Assembly: GCF_013141775.1 (NCBI RefSeq)
Contig: NZ_WHOB01000023.1
Location: forward strand, 1-64,000
Direction: 5' to 3'
Length of the DNA stretch: 64,000 nt
DNA from: Paenibacillus phytohabitans
Lineage (GTDB): Bacteria; Bacillota; Bacilli; Paenibacillales; Paenibacillaceae
The number at the start of each line of letters is the position of its first letter. The stretch's first letter is position 1. The position numbers were made by a program, and so were the translations under genes. Positions 19,776-28,257 of the stretch are shown in pieces. Under the pieces are notes generated by a model that saw only the letters and a list, made by a program, of their open reading frames with translations, had not been told where the DNA came from and did no database searches.

Positions 19776-21272
19776 CTAATTAGACTCTCGTTTCTTTGTA
19801 TTCAAGCTCAAGCCAATTGTTTTAGTTAAATTGATATTTTTAAGTTTTTGACTAAAATACTTATTTATAAAGCTAAGAGAGTAACCAAAAAATATAATTA
19901 GCACAGGCATAATGAAATATCTATATCTTGTCTGTATCTCGATAAATAGGTGAATAGTTAAATACCCTAATACAAGTAACAAAATAAATATATATTTATT
20001 ATTTTCTCTACGACTGAACATCAAACAGATAATAGAAATAAATGAAAAAATATAAATTAATAAATAAACTACCTGCGAACTAACAATAAGTGAAGCCGAT
20101 AATTGAGGCTTCCCTGATTCACTAAGACTCCAATAAATCGAGGTGTCACTTTCTCCCCACATATTCCCGATTTTTTTTATCAACAATCCAGGGATTTTTT
20201 CGGTTTCATTCAATCTATTTATTACTATCTTTTTTTCAAACTCATCACGTTCTCTTCCAAGCGGATACTTAATAACTTCTTCATAGTCCGAGTTCGAATA
20301 TGAACCAGTTGTTTCATAATTCATACCAAGCACAAATTTCCACATAGGCTCGTGATTAGTCAAATGCGAATTTGAAAATCCTGCTCCAATTGCTATATAA
20401 CTAGTTATATAAAACACGCTATAGAAGCTAATTATGAATATAAATATTAACTTTGAAAGATAAATAAATGAATTTTTTTTCATTAAATATAAATAGATCA
20501 ACACATATAGAATAACGGCTATAATCACCAACGCGCCAATTGGACGAATAAGATTTCCTAAGCTAATTAATGCTGCTGATATTATAAAGGTTTTATAATT
20601 TAACTTATTATTCCTAATAAGCAAATAAAATCCAAAATAAAACAAAAAAGAAGATAAATGATCATTAGTTAAAACAGAGCTCAATACTATATTAGGAATA
20701 AATAAGGCATATGTTAAACTAGAAATTCTTGCAGTAAATTCATTAAAAATAATTTTCGCAATTTTGTATATCAGTACACATATCCCTGTAGAAAACACAA
20801 CATTAAGAAGCTTCAACACTATGTCATAGTTGCCAAACAACTTCATAATAGCGGCTTGATACATTGTAAAACCAAGTTGATACGTCCAACTTTGGAAATA
20901 TGGGTACGAAAGATAAGACATATCGCCTTTAGATAATTTCAAAGCAGAGTCATACAAAAGGGAATAATCAGATATTTGTTTTGAATCTATTGTAAATATC
21001 CACATCCATCTGATTGTGAAACTCAACATAATAATAATTAATATAAACTGTTTAGATTCGGGATAATATTTTTTTGAAATAAATGAAATAATAAATACAA
21101 TTGGGACAAACAAAAAAGAAAGATAGTAAGTACCAGTGTGGCTTGTTGCATACGGAGTAGTTGCTCTTAATGTAAAATAAACAATAAAGGAAATAAAGAC
21201 CAACGCTATAAATAATAATATTTGCTTTAATACTACACCAATTTTCAAATCACGTAGATCAGAAGAGTCCAT
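19776..21272 (-). CDS. Multi-pass membrane glycosyltransferase, GT39/GT-C-like
   Basis: 498 residues with about 11-13 hydrophobic helices. There is no close motif match, but the arrangement fits lipid-sugar-dependent GT-C enzymes: a first long outer loop after helix 1 carrying acidic/aromatic residues (YDSALKLSKGDMSYLSYPYFQSW, near residue 105), tandem short helices, and an external loop rich in polar residues at 300-390. Such enzymes take the sugar from polyprenyl phosphate on the outer side. Pairing with the GtrB-like gene 50 bp downstream supports this. It is very AT-rich. Other possibilities are a polymerase or flippase-like protein. Confidence 0.7.
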   Translation of the reverse strand: MDSSDLRDLKIGVVLKQILLFIALVFISFIVYFTLRATTPYATSHTGTYYLSFLFVPIVFIISFISKKYYPESKQFILIIIMLSFTIRWMWIFTIDSKQISDYSLLYDSALKLSKGDMSYLSYPYFQSWTYQLGFTMYQAAIMKLFGNYDIVLKLLNVVFSTGICVLIYKIAKIIFNEFTARISSLTYALFIPNIVLSSVLTNDHLSSFLFYFGFYLLIRNNKLNYKTFIISAALISLGNLIRPIGALVIIAVILYVLIYLYLMKKNSFIYLSKLIFIFIISFYSVFYITSYIAIGAGFSNSHLTNHEPMWKFVLGMNYETTGSYSNSDYEEVIKYPLGRERDEFEKKIVINRLNETEKIPGLLIKKIGNMWGESDTSIYWSLSESGKPQLSASLIVSSQVVYLLIYIFSFISIICLMFSRRENNKYIFILLLVLGYLTIHLFIEIQTRYRYFIMPVLIIFFGYSLSFINKYFSQKLKNINLTKTIGLSLNTKKRESN

Positions 21273-21297
21273 ATTCTACCTACTTTCATAAAATTAA

Positions 21298-22404
21298 TTA
21301 CTCCTCCAATTTTAAAGCTAAAATGATTACCTTTTTTATTTCATTAATCCTTTCATTCCATGTATTTTCTTTCAAGTATTCAAATGACTCTTTAGTTTCG
21401 TGTGGTCCTTTCATCACTTTATTTATTTCTTCTAAAATTTCATCCTTGTCTTCATAAAGATATACATACTCTTCAAACTTCTTTACTTCTGGGTACCTTA
21501 TACAGAATACAGGTTTGTTAAACAAAATATATTCATACATCTTGACTGGATCAACAGCCTCTATCAACCTATTTACAATAAAAGGCATTATAAATGCATC
21601 AACATCTTTTATATAAGAAGCTAGAGAATCATGGCTAACTGCACCTACATAAATAATCCGTGGATGCGTAATCTTTTTCACGGTGCTAGGGCCTATAAGT
21701 TTAAATTCAATTTTTTCATTTTTAGAAAGAATATACTTAAGTAAATCAAAGTCAAACCAATCACTTATTGTGCCAATATATCCAATTACATAATTTCTAT
21801 TTTTATTATATGTAGTGTGAATATTGAGGTAATCATCTCTTTTACTTAACCATTTTTGACTAAGTGCGTTATTGATTACATATACTTCTTTAGTATTAAT
21901 AATATTTTCATAACGGCTTTGAAGACGATCTTTTAATGTACTTGATGAGGTAATAATAATAGCCGACTTGTTAACCAATTCTTCTTCCAATTGCTTGTGC
22001 TTATAGATGTCTTTCTGATGTTCAAAAAACTCTAGATAATCATCCATACAGTCATAAATAACCTTACAATTATTTATATTATCAGCATCAATGAAGTCTA
22101 ATATAATGGGTGAAGTCACCCAAATTAAATCATACGAAGAAAAGTCGATGTCTAAAATTTTCTGATTCAATCTATCTTGGACTATTTTCAACCACTTATT
22201 CCTTCCAGAATAAGGAAGTTTAATTAATTTTAACACGTTTAAGTTTTTACTAACTTTTTGTTTTTTATATCTGCTACTATTTGCAACTTGTTTTATATAT
22301 ATCAGATCTACCTCATAGACCTCTGATAATTTTTCGGCAATAAAGTGAGGTCTCTGTTTTGCCCAATTCCAATCTATATGCATTAAATATGCAATCTTAA
22401 CCAT
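21298..22404 (-). CDS. GT-B glycosyltransferase
   Basis: 368 residues from ATG 22404; the frame could also start at GTG 22416. It begins MVKIAYLMHIDWNWAKQRPHF, an opening seen in GT1/GT4-type enzymes of glycan loci. The C-terminal half carries the GT4 donor site: GYIGTISDWFDF, KLIGPS, ~YVGAVSHDSL, DAFIMPF, EAVDPVKMYEYI. The final part is clearly homologous to the C-terminal domain of the 23424-25757 protein (shared IYD-MDD--EF, KQLEEE, EAVDP-K-YEYI), so the two arose by duplication. It overlaps the end of the 22397 gene by 8 bp and belongs to the same leftward operon. Confidence 0.85.
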   Translation of the reverse strand: MVKIAYLMHIDWNWAKQRPHFIAEKLSEVYEVDLIYIKQVANSSRYKKQKVSKNLNVLKLIKLPYSGRNKWLKIVQDRLNQKILDIDFSSYDLIWVTSPIILDFIDADNINNCKVIYDCMDDYLEFFEHQKDIYKHKQLEEELVNKSAIIITSSSTLKDRLQSRYENIINTKEVYVINNALSQKWLSKRDDYLNIHTTYNKNRNYVIGYIGTISDWFDFDLLKYILSKNEKIEFKLIGPSTVKKITHPRIIYVGAVSHDSLASYIKDVDAFIMPFIVNRLIEAVDPVKMYEYILFNKPVFCIRYPEVKKFEEYVYLYEDKDEILEEINKVMKGPHETKESFEYLKENTWNERINEIKKVIILALKLEE

Positions 22405-23446
22405 ATTGCTTACCACTCATAAGATTATTCCAATCCTCTATGAATTGATTATATTGCAGTTTAGATTGGTGGTTTTTTAATGTTATTTGATAATCATTAT
22501 AGTGCCTATTAACTTCTGCTAACTTAGATACCGCTTCTTCTATATTTCCGATAGTGTATAAAAATCCATCATCACCTGAAACAAGCTCATTGTGAGCCAC
22601 TATGTCTGATAATATCACTGGTATATCACTGCATATCGCTTCAGCAGCAGAAAGTCCAAAAGTTTCTTGCGTTGATGAAGATATAAATACTCCTCTATGA
22701 TTTCTAACCATCTCAAAAATTTTATGAACATTTTCAAATGCAATAGGGGGCATAATAATAGTCCTTCCCCTAACTTGATATTTATCGAGTAATGAAATTA
22801 AATCTAGTTCATGTTTAATAACATGACCAACTAGTACTAGAATCATGTCATCATCAATATTCTGCTTATATTGAGAAAAAATTTTGATAACCTCTTCTAC
22901 ATTCTTAAGTTTGTCCATTCTTCCCAAATAGAGCATCGGCTTTTTATTCCATATCCGTTCGAAATGCTCACTTTTATTTGTAGGTGCAATTACAGCATTA
23001 GAAATTTTGAAGACAATATCTGTATGGCTGTTAGTAACTTCTTTTATTAAAATATTTCTAAAATGATTGCTTGGAACAATGATACCAGCAATATTCTGAG
23101 GTAATTTGCGAATATATGCTCGATTTTCTTTGTAAGCAGTATGGCATTCTATAAATACTTTCTCATTTAATTTAACCATGTCAAATATTTCAGGTGTATC
23201 AACTGAAAAAATAAAGTCGTACTTTTCTTCATCGATTGAGTCAACCACTTGAATAAAACTATCTAACTCATTCCTCTTAATATAATCTTTAAATTGTGTC
23301 AACCCACCACTATCATACATAAAATAAATATCATATATAACGGGGCAATTGTATTCTTTAAACGCATGAGCTCTGTTTAGAAATACCCTTTCTACCCCGC
23401 CCATTGTCGCCCATTTATATACATTAAGAATTCTTAGCTGTTTCAT
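22397..23446 (-). CDS. Family 4 glycosyltransferase
   Basis: 349-residue GT-B enzyme. N terminus LRILNVYKWATMGGVERVFLNRA has the glycine-rich acceptor loop; C-terminal half has LYLGRMDKLKNVEEVIK, LVLVGHVIK, and SSSTQETFGLSAAEAICSDIPVILSD, the E-x7-E type donor motif of GT4. It probably adds a hexose or deoxyhexose to the lipid-linked chain in the cytoplasm. GGAG sits ten bases before the ATG. Its start lies 23 bp inside the end of the upstream methyltransferase/GT gene, pointing to coupled translation. Strong AT bias as in the other genes of this operon. Confidence 0.9.
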   Translation of the reverse strand: MKQLRILNVYKWATMGGVERVFLNRAHAFKEYNCPVIYDIYFMYDSGGLTQFKDYIKRNELDSFIQVVDSIDEEKYDFIFSVDTPEIFDMVKLNEKVFIECHTAYKENRAYIRKLPQNIAGIIVPSNHFRNILIKEVTNSHTDIVFKISNAVIAPTNKSEHFERIWNKKPMLYLGRMDKLKNVEEVIKIFSQYKQNIDDDMILVLVGHVIKHELDLISLLDKYQVRGRTIIMPPIAFENVHKIFEMVRNHRGVFISSSTQETFGLSAAEAICSDIPVILSDIVAHNELVSGDDGFLYTIGNIEEAVSKLAEVNRHYNDYQITLKNHQSKLQYNQFIEDWNNLMSGKQYG

Positions 23447-25757
23447 AATGATATATCTCCGTGTTATAGATATTTTTGTATTCCATCATCTTTTTAAAAC
23501 GTTGATCCCAAGAGGATTCATTCAGAAATGTTTCAACAACCAGATCATTATTTTCTATTGGATCCTTATATACTTTATAAATAAAATCAGCTATCGGGAT
23601 TTCATCACTATATAATAATGTATTTGGAAACAACTCAAGATGTGGAATTCCCGTTACAACTACCTTTAATCCAAAATAAATATATTCATAAATTTTTATT
23701 GGATCTACAGCTTCAGATAATTTACTTTTTTTAAAAGGTATCATCCCTATATCCCAATTTTGAATATACTTATATAAATTTTTCGGTTCAACTTTTCCAA
23801 TATATTTAAAATTAGAGTATTTTTTGAGATTGTTGATCGTAGCTTCTTTAGCGCCGTATCCAATGATCTCAACAAAAATCTTCTCATTTTTAAGCATACT
23901 TTCCACCAATTGCCAATCGAACCATGACTCAGTCAGATGACCAAAATATCCGACCGTTATTTTATTAGAAGTATTATTTTTTCTGGAGATATATTTATTG
24001 TTTTCTCCCAATAAGTCATCGTAATAGCCATTACCAATACATATAATATCAGTCCGCAAAAAACTAAACTTTTCCGATAGTGGAGGGGACACAGCTACAA
24101 CACTATCTACATTGATAATCATTTCTTCCTCTAACTGTTTATTGTACCAAGCAGCTTGTCCTACTTTGTTGAACTCTTCCCAATCATCCATAATGTCATA
24201 TATAGTACTATACCCTAGTTCTTTAATACGATATAAAGCGGTATTCCATTGTTCCGAAGGTATGTTTAATATAGCTTTTCTGTTACTTATTTCATTCATT
24301 AATTGCAGCTTCTCTATGTTTTCTGTAAACTCAAACAAAGGTATTTGGAAGACGTTTGGATACACTTCTTTAAATGCACCTGGGATTATTTCATTTTTAT
24401 TCCACTGCCATACAACAAATAAAACTGCTTTATTATCTTTAGATGAATATTTCGCCAAATTTATTGTTCTTTGATTGTATAATTCATCAAACTCAAAAGC
24501 TGAGGGAATAATAAAGAGGCCATTTATTTTATTTTCTTGATATTTTTCATTAATATTGCTATACAATGTCTCAATATTTTTATTCACTTTGTTTTGAGGT
24601 GTTGGTTTAGTGATTTTATGTTTAATTTGCCGACACAATGCATAAAAACCATGTCTTTTCCAAATCCGCAAACCTTTATAAACATGTTTTACGATCGGCA
24701 CATTATCCCTAATTTTGTAATATTTTCTAGATATTTTATATATATTTGAAGATTTAATCTCATTAATCTCAGTATCTAATCTATACTTTTCTGCTATCAA
24801 CCATTTTTCTTGTTTATCGAAAAAATCCAACTTTTCTTTAGAGGCTAAATTTTGCGAAATAGAAGTATTCAATTCATTTTCTAGGCTATTCACTTGTTCT
24901 ATATATCTAATTTTTTCATCGTTAAGTTTATCTGTGTTAATTATATTAGTATGGATCAATGCTAATTGTTCTTTGTTTGTTTCTATTAAGTGATTTAAAT
25001 TAATTTCAAGTTTCTTGTTGTTCTCTTTTAAAGAAGTGTTTTCAAGTTGAATTCCTTTCAATTCTTTCTTTAAATCACTATAGTTATAAGTTAATGAATT
25101 TATATAATCTTTTAAAGTTACATCTTTCTTTCTTTTCTGATTTTCTTGGTTTCTTTCATAAATCACCAATAGTTGCTTTCCAGCCCAAAAAATATTTTCT
25201 TTTATTGAACAATCATATTCCTGAGCATAAACAACAGTAAAACCATTATATTCAACATTAAAATCCTTATAATCAAAAGTATGAAAATGCTCGCTGAATC
25301 TTTCATATTCTTGAAAGGGAATTAATACCACAGTGTATTGGGAAGATATTCTAAATAAATCCCTAATAATGTCAAATGGATTAATGAAATGTTCTAAAGT
25401 ATTAGATGAGAATACTACATCGAATTTCTTATCAATAGATTTAATATCTGCTTGGATGAATGTTTGTTCTGGATAATATTCTTTTGCTTTCCTTATAGCT
25501 GATTCAGAAAAATCAATACCTGTGAAATCGGTGTTAGGAAATAATTTGGAGAAGAAATTCGTGCAGTCTCCTTCTGCACAACCAACATCAGCAAACGTTA
25601 CCCCCTCTGATAAAACGTTCTTAAACCAATCAGGAAGCATTTCAATAGCAATACCCCCAAAATATAGTGTTTGTTCTCTTCCTGAATAGGAATCCCAATT
25701 CGTTTCAAATCTAGTATCCCAGTACTCTTTGCTATTCACTGTAAATTCATTTTCCAC
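23424..25757 (-). CDS. Methyltransferase / coiled-coil / GT-B glycosyltransferase fusion
   Basis: 777 residues, GTG start with GAGGTG ten bases upstream. Residues ~15-195 are a SAM-dependent methyltransferase: DVGCAEGDCTNFF (57-69), TGIDFSESAI, VVFSSNTLEHFINPFD. Residues ~205-345 are a charged, Leu/Asn-rich coiled coil (ELKGIQLENTSLKENNKKLE and later heptads). A basic segment (KISRKYYKIRD...RIWKRHGF) follows. Residues ~400-777 are a GT-B transferase (TVGYFGHLTESWFDW, EIIGYGAKEA, EAVDPIKIYEYIYFG), paralogous to the 21298 protein. The parts recall WsaE of Geobacillus (methyl-rhamnosyltransferase ending the S-layer glycan) and E. coli WbdD (chain-length control by a coiled coil). Directly follows wzt with an 11-bp overlap, so a chain-capping role tied to export is the best inference. 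Confidence 0.85.
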   Translation of the reverse strand: MENEFTVNSKEYWDTRFETNWDSYSGREQTLYFGGIAIEMLPDWFKNVLSEGVTFADVGCAEGDCTNFFSKLFPNTDFTGIDFSESAIRKAKEYYPEQTFIQADIKSIDKKFDVVFSSNTLEHFINPFDIIRDLFRISSQYTVVLIPFQEYERFSEHFHTFDYKDFNVEYNGFTVVYAQEYDCSIKENIFWAGKQLLVIYERNQENQKRKKDVTLKDYINSLTYNYSDLKKELKGIQLENTSLKENNKKLEINLNHLIETNKEQLALIHTNIINTDKLNDEKIRYIEQVNSLENELNTSISQNLASKEKLDFFDKQEKWLIAEKYRLDTEINEIKSSNIYKISRKYYKIRDNVPIVKHVYKGLRIWKRHGFYALCRQIKHKITKPTPQNKVNKNIETLYSNINEKYQENKINGLFIIPSAFEFDELYNQRTINLAKYSSKDNKAVLFVVWQWNKNEIIPGAFKEVYPNVFQIPLFEFTENIEKLQLMNEISNRKAILNIPSEQWNTALYRIKELGYSTIYDIMDDWEEFNKVGQAAWYNKQLEEEMIINVDSVVAVSPPLSEKFSFLRTDIICIGNGYYDDLLGENNKYISRKNNTSNKITVGYFGHLTESWFDWQLVESMLKNEKIFVEIIGYGAKEATINNLKKYSNFKYIGKVEPKNLYKYIQNWDIGMIPFKKSKLSEAVDPIKIYEYIYFGLKVVVTGIPHLELFPNTLLYSDEIPIADFIYKVYKDPIENNDLVVETFLNESSWDQRFKKMMEYKNIYNTEIYHYETAKNS

Positions 25758-27042
25758 TTGTTAGGTTCACCTCTTTATTCAACAATATACGATAGGGTGT
25801 ATGAACTACTCCAAAGAGTTGCTTTGTCGCAATCGATTTAAAGTATGCTACCCCTTCTATAAAATCATAATATTCTGGTTGTATTCCCTTACGATTTTCC
25901 AGTGCAGCCACGAGAATATAATCGCCTTCTGTTAGATAATTAACAAATTCAAAGGTCAGTTCAATCTCATTAGATGTTGATTCAAATATAGTATTTTTTT
26001 CATCATGAGTAGTAAACACAATTAAATCGAGTCCCATTGTATTTTTAATCGAGATGGCTGCACTGAAATGCAATAAATCAATATTTTCTGGCAAGGTAAA
26101 TTTAAGAATGATCCTAACCGTCTCACCATGTTGAAACACTGTTGTGGATCTTCCCTTTTCGTTTATTAAAGCCACACTCTTTATTGAATTTTTGTGAGAT
26201 CCCCACCGATTTATTGCATCGATTTTAATTTCACTAAACATTTCAGCAGGTTCCACATCTGACAAACCCTCTTCATCAAGTGCTTTAATATCAGGCTGTT
26301 CTGATTCTTCTGAATTCATAAATTCCATATATTCCGCTGTCACGCCCAGTGTATCACCAAAAGCAACTAACTTACCTTGATGCAACCACATAGCCTTATC
26401 ACAAAATTTACGAATACTAGATACATCATGTCCTACAAACAGAATAGTAGTTCCTTTGGTTTTCATCTCTTCAAACTTCCTGAAGCATTTCGCTTGAAAT
26501 TTCATATCTCCAACCGCTAGAGCTTCATCAACAATTAAAATATCTGGTTCGACATTAATTGCAACAGCAAAAGCTAATCTAGCGAACATTCCACTCGAGT
26601 ATGTTTTAACCGGCTGATTAATAAAATCACCAATATCTGCAAATGCCAAAATATCATTTAGTTTTTTGTTCATTTGTTCCTTATTCTTCCCTTGGATCGT
26701 ACCATTTAAATATATATTTTCTAATCCGCTATACTCTTGATTAAAGCCTGCACCTAGTTCTAATATTGCTGAAACAGAACCTTGAATGTGAACACTACCT
26801 GTTGTCGGAGTAGAAACTTGTGCTAATATTTTCAATAAAGTCGATTTCCCAGATCCGTTCCTACCAATTATACCCACTGTTTCCCCTTTATTTATTACCA
26901 ATGAAATATTATTAAGTGCATGGAAATCTGATGAAAATTTTTTCTTAGTTATACTTAATGTTTCTTTCAATCTATCTCCAGGAGTATTATAAACTCGATA
27001 CACCTTAGAAAGTTGGTTGATTTTAATTATTGGGGTTGCCAT
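25747..27042 (-). CDS. wzt: Polysaccharide ABC exporter ATPase with carbohydrate-binding tail (Wzt-like)
   Basis: 431 residues from ATG 27042, preceded by AAAGGAG at 5-bp distance; an in-frame ATG at 27069 lacks such a site. Residues 1-240 are the ABC domain: GRNGSGKST Walker A at ~60-68, SAILELGAGFN typical of the Wzt/TagH branch, YSSGM signature, and ILIVDEALAVGD Walker B. Residues ~265-431 form a beta-rich tail (VALINEKGRSTTVFQHGE..., VAALENRKGIQPEYYDFIEG) like the C-terminal domain that in E. coli O8/O9a Wzt reads the methylated end of the glycan. That tail plus the neighbouring methyltransferase suggests cap-dependent export. Confidence 0.93.
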   Translation of the reverse strand: MATPIIKINQLSKVYRVYNTPGDRLKETLSITKKKFSSDFHALNNISLVINKGETVGIIGRNGSGKSTLLKILAQVSTPTTGSVHIQGSVSAILELGAGFNQEYSGLENIYLNGTIQGKNKEQMNKKLNDILAFADIGDFINQPVKTYSSGMFARLAFAVAINVEPDILIVDEALAVGDMKFQAKCFRKFEEMKTKGTTILFVGHDVSSIRKFCDKAMWLHQGKLVAFGDTLGVTAEYMEFMNSEESEQPDIKALDEEGLSDVEPAEMFSEIKIDAINRWGSHKNSIKSVALINEKGRSTTVFQHGETVRIILKFTLPENIDLLHFSAAISIKNTMGLDLIVFTTHDEKNTIFESTSNEIELTFEFVNYLTEGDYILVAALENRKGIQPEYYDFIEGVAYFKSIATKQLFGVVHTPYRILLNKEVNLTSGK

Positions 27043-27058
27043 AATAGCTCCTTTCAAA

Positions 27059-27856
27059 TCAAAGCACATCTGAAAAATGGGGACTCAATTTTTTAAACAA
27101 ACTAGCTCCAACTACCAAAAGAAATCCAGTGATTAACCAAAAATAAATGGTTAAGTTATAGTGATGCCAAAACCATATTTTATTAATCAATGAATCTCGA
27201 TAACCTTCCACAATGTAATACATAGGATTTAATTTAAATATCCAATGAAATTTAGTAGGAACTTGATTGAACGACCAAAATATTGGTGTAAGCCAAAAAC
27301 CAAATTGCAATATAATATTCACCACTTGCCCAACATCTTTCAAAAAAACATTAAGTGCAGATACAACCCAAGATAGTCCAGTCAGAAAAAGAAATAAAAT
27401 AAATGAATAATAAAATATCTGAAACTGATATAAATCTATGGGTCTACCATAAAAGTAATAAATTATTAAACTCAACGCGATAAATACAATATGAACTATT
27501 AATGCCGACGCAATTTTAACAACAGGTAACAAGAACGTATTAAACGCTACTTTTTTTACTAAAAAACTATTTTGTTCAATTGAAGTGGTAGCTGACGCCA
27601 AACTTTCAGAAAAGAAAAACCATGGAACAATACCCGCTAAAAGCCATAAAATAAACGGTGCATTTTCAACAGGGTTATTTCTAAACCCAACTTGAAACAC
27701 AAACCAATAAATTAGAATCAATAAAATCGGTTGAAAAAAACCCCAAAAGCTCCCTAACGTTGATCCAAGATACCTAGCCTTAAAGTCTTTTTTAGCAAGC
27801 TCTTTAACCATGTTTCTTTGTTTAATAATACTGAGGGTATAATTAAATAACGTCAT
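27059..27856 (-). CDS. wzm: Polysaccharide ABC exporter permease (Wzm-like)
   Basis: 265-residue ABC-2 permease with six helices. Family marks of the Wzm/TagG/KpsM group: ELAKKDFKARYLGSTLGSFWGFFQP at the N-terminal amphipathic coupling helix, SLASATTSIEQNSFLVKKVAF, and SALNVFLKDVGQVVNIILQFGFWLTPIFW near residue 190. It pairs with the Wzt-like ATPase 16 bp downstream and moves lipid-linked glycan to the outer leaflet. It is the first gene of the leftward AT-rich operon; GGAG is at normal distance from ATG. Confidence 0.94.
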   Translation of the reverse strand: MTLFNYTLSIIKQRNMVKELAKKDFKARYLGSTLGSFWGFFQPILLILIYWFVFQVGFRNNPVENAPFILWLLAGIVPWFFFSESLASATTSIEQNSFLVKKVAFNTFLLPVVKIASALIVHIVFIALSLIIYYFYGRPIDLYQFQIFYYSFILFLFLTGLSWVVSALNVFLKDVGQVVNIILQFGFWLTPIFWSFNQVPTKFHWIFKLNPMYYIVEGYRDSLINKIWFWHHYNLTIYFWLITGFLLVVGASLFKKLSPHFSDVL

Positions 27857-28257
27857 AATAATTCTCCTTCTAAGTCACTATCTCAGATACATATTAACAA
27901 GCTCGTAGCCCTTTACTCAAAAAACACCAAGAGTGCACGGCATAATTTAGTGTTATGAATAATTCCGATTTAATCCGTTGATAATCGTAAATAGGCTTTC
28001 AAATCAATAACTCAGATAACATTATTATCAAAAAATCAATGAGAGTCATTTATTATTCTATCAATAATTAATCTGAACTTTTTAACAAGGTAAAAGAAGA
28101 ACTAAAATTACCATCTAATACAGCAACATTTCATATGATCCCTCTCTTTAACGTCATCAGAAGTATATGTCTTTAATTTCAAAACGAATATATACTGACT
28201 CTGAATATAATCATATGTTAAAATATCCTCGTACCTACAGGAAAAGGAGATCATAAC
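27857..28257. other. Divergent promoter region between exporter and ligase genes
   Basis: About 400 bp of AT-rich DNA without a credible gene, lying between leftward wzm and the rightward ligase-like gene. It must hold promoters for both. For the rightward gene CTGACT and TAAAAT, 18 bp apart at about 28195-28224, are possible hexamers, but AT richness makes this weak. Base composition returns to normal just after it, so the right boundary of the acquired block lies here. Confidence 0.5.
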
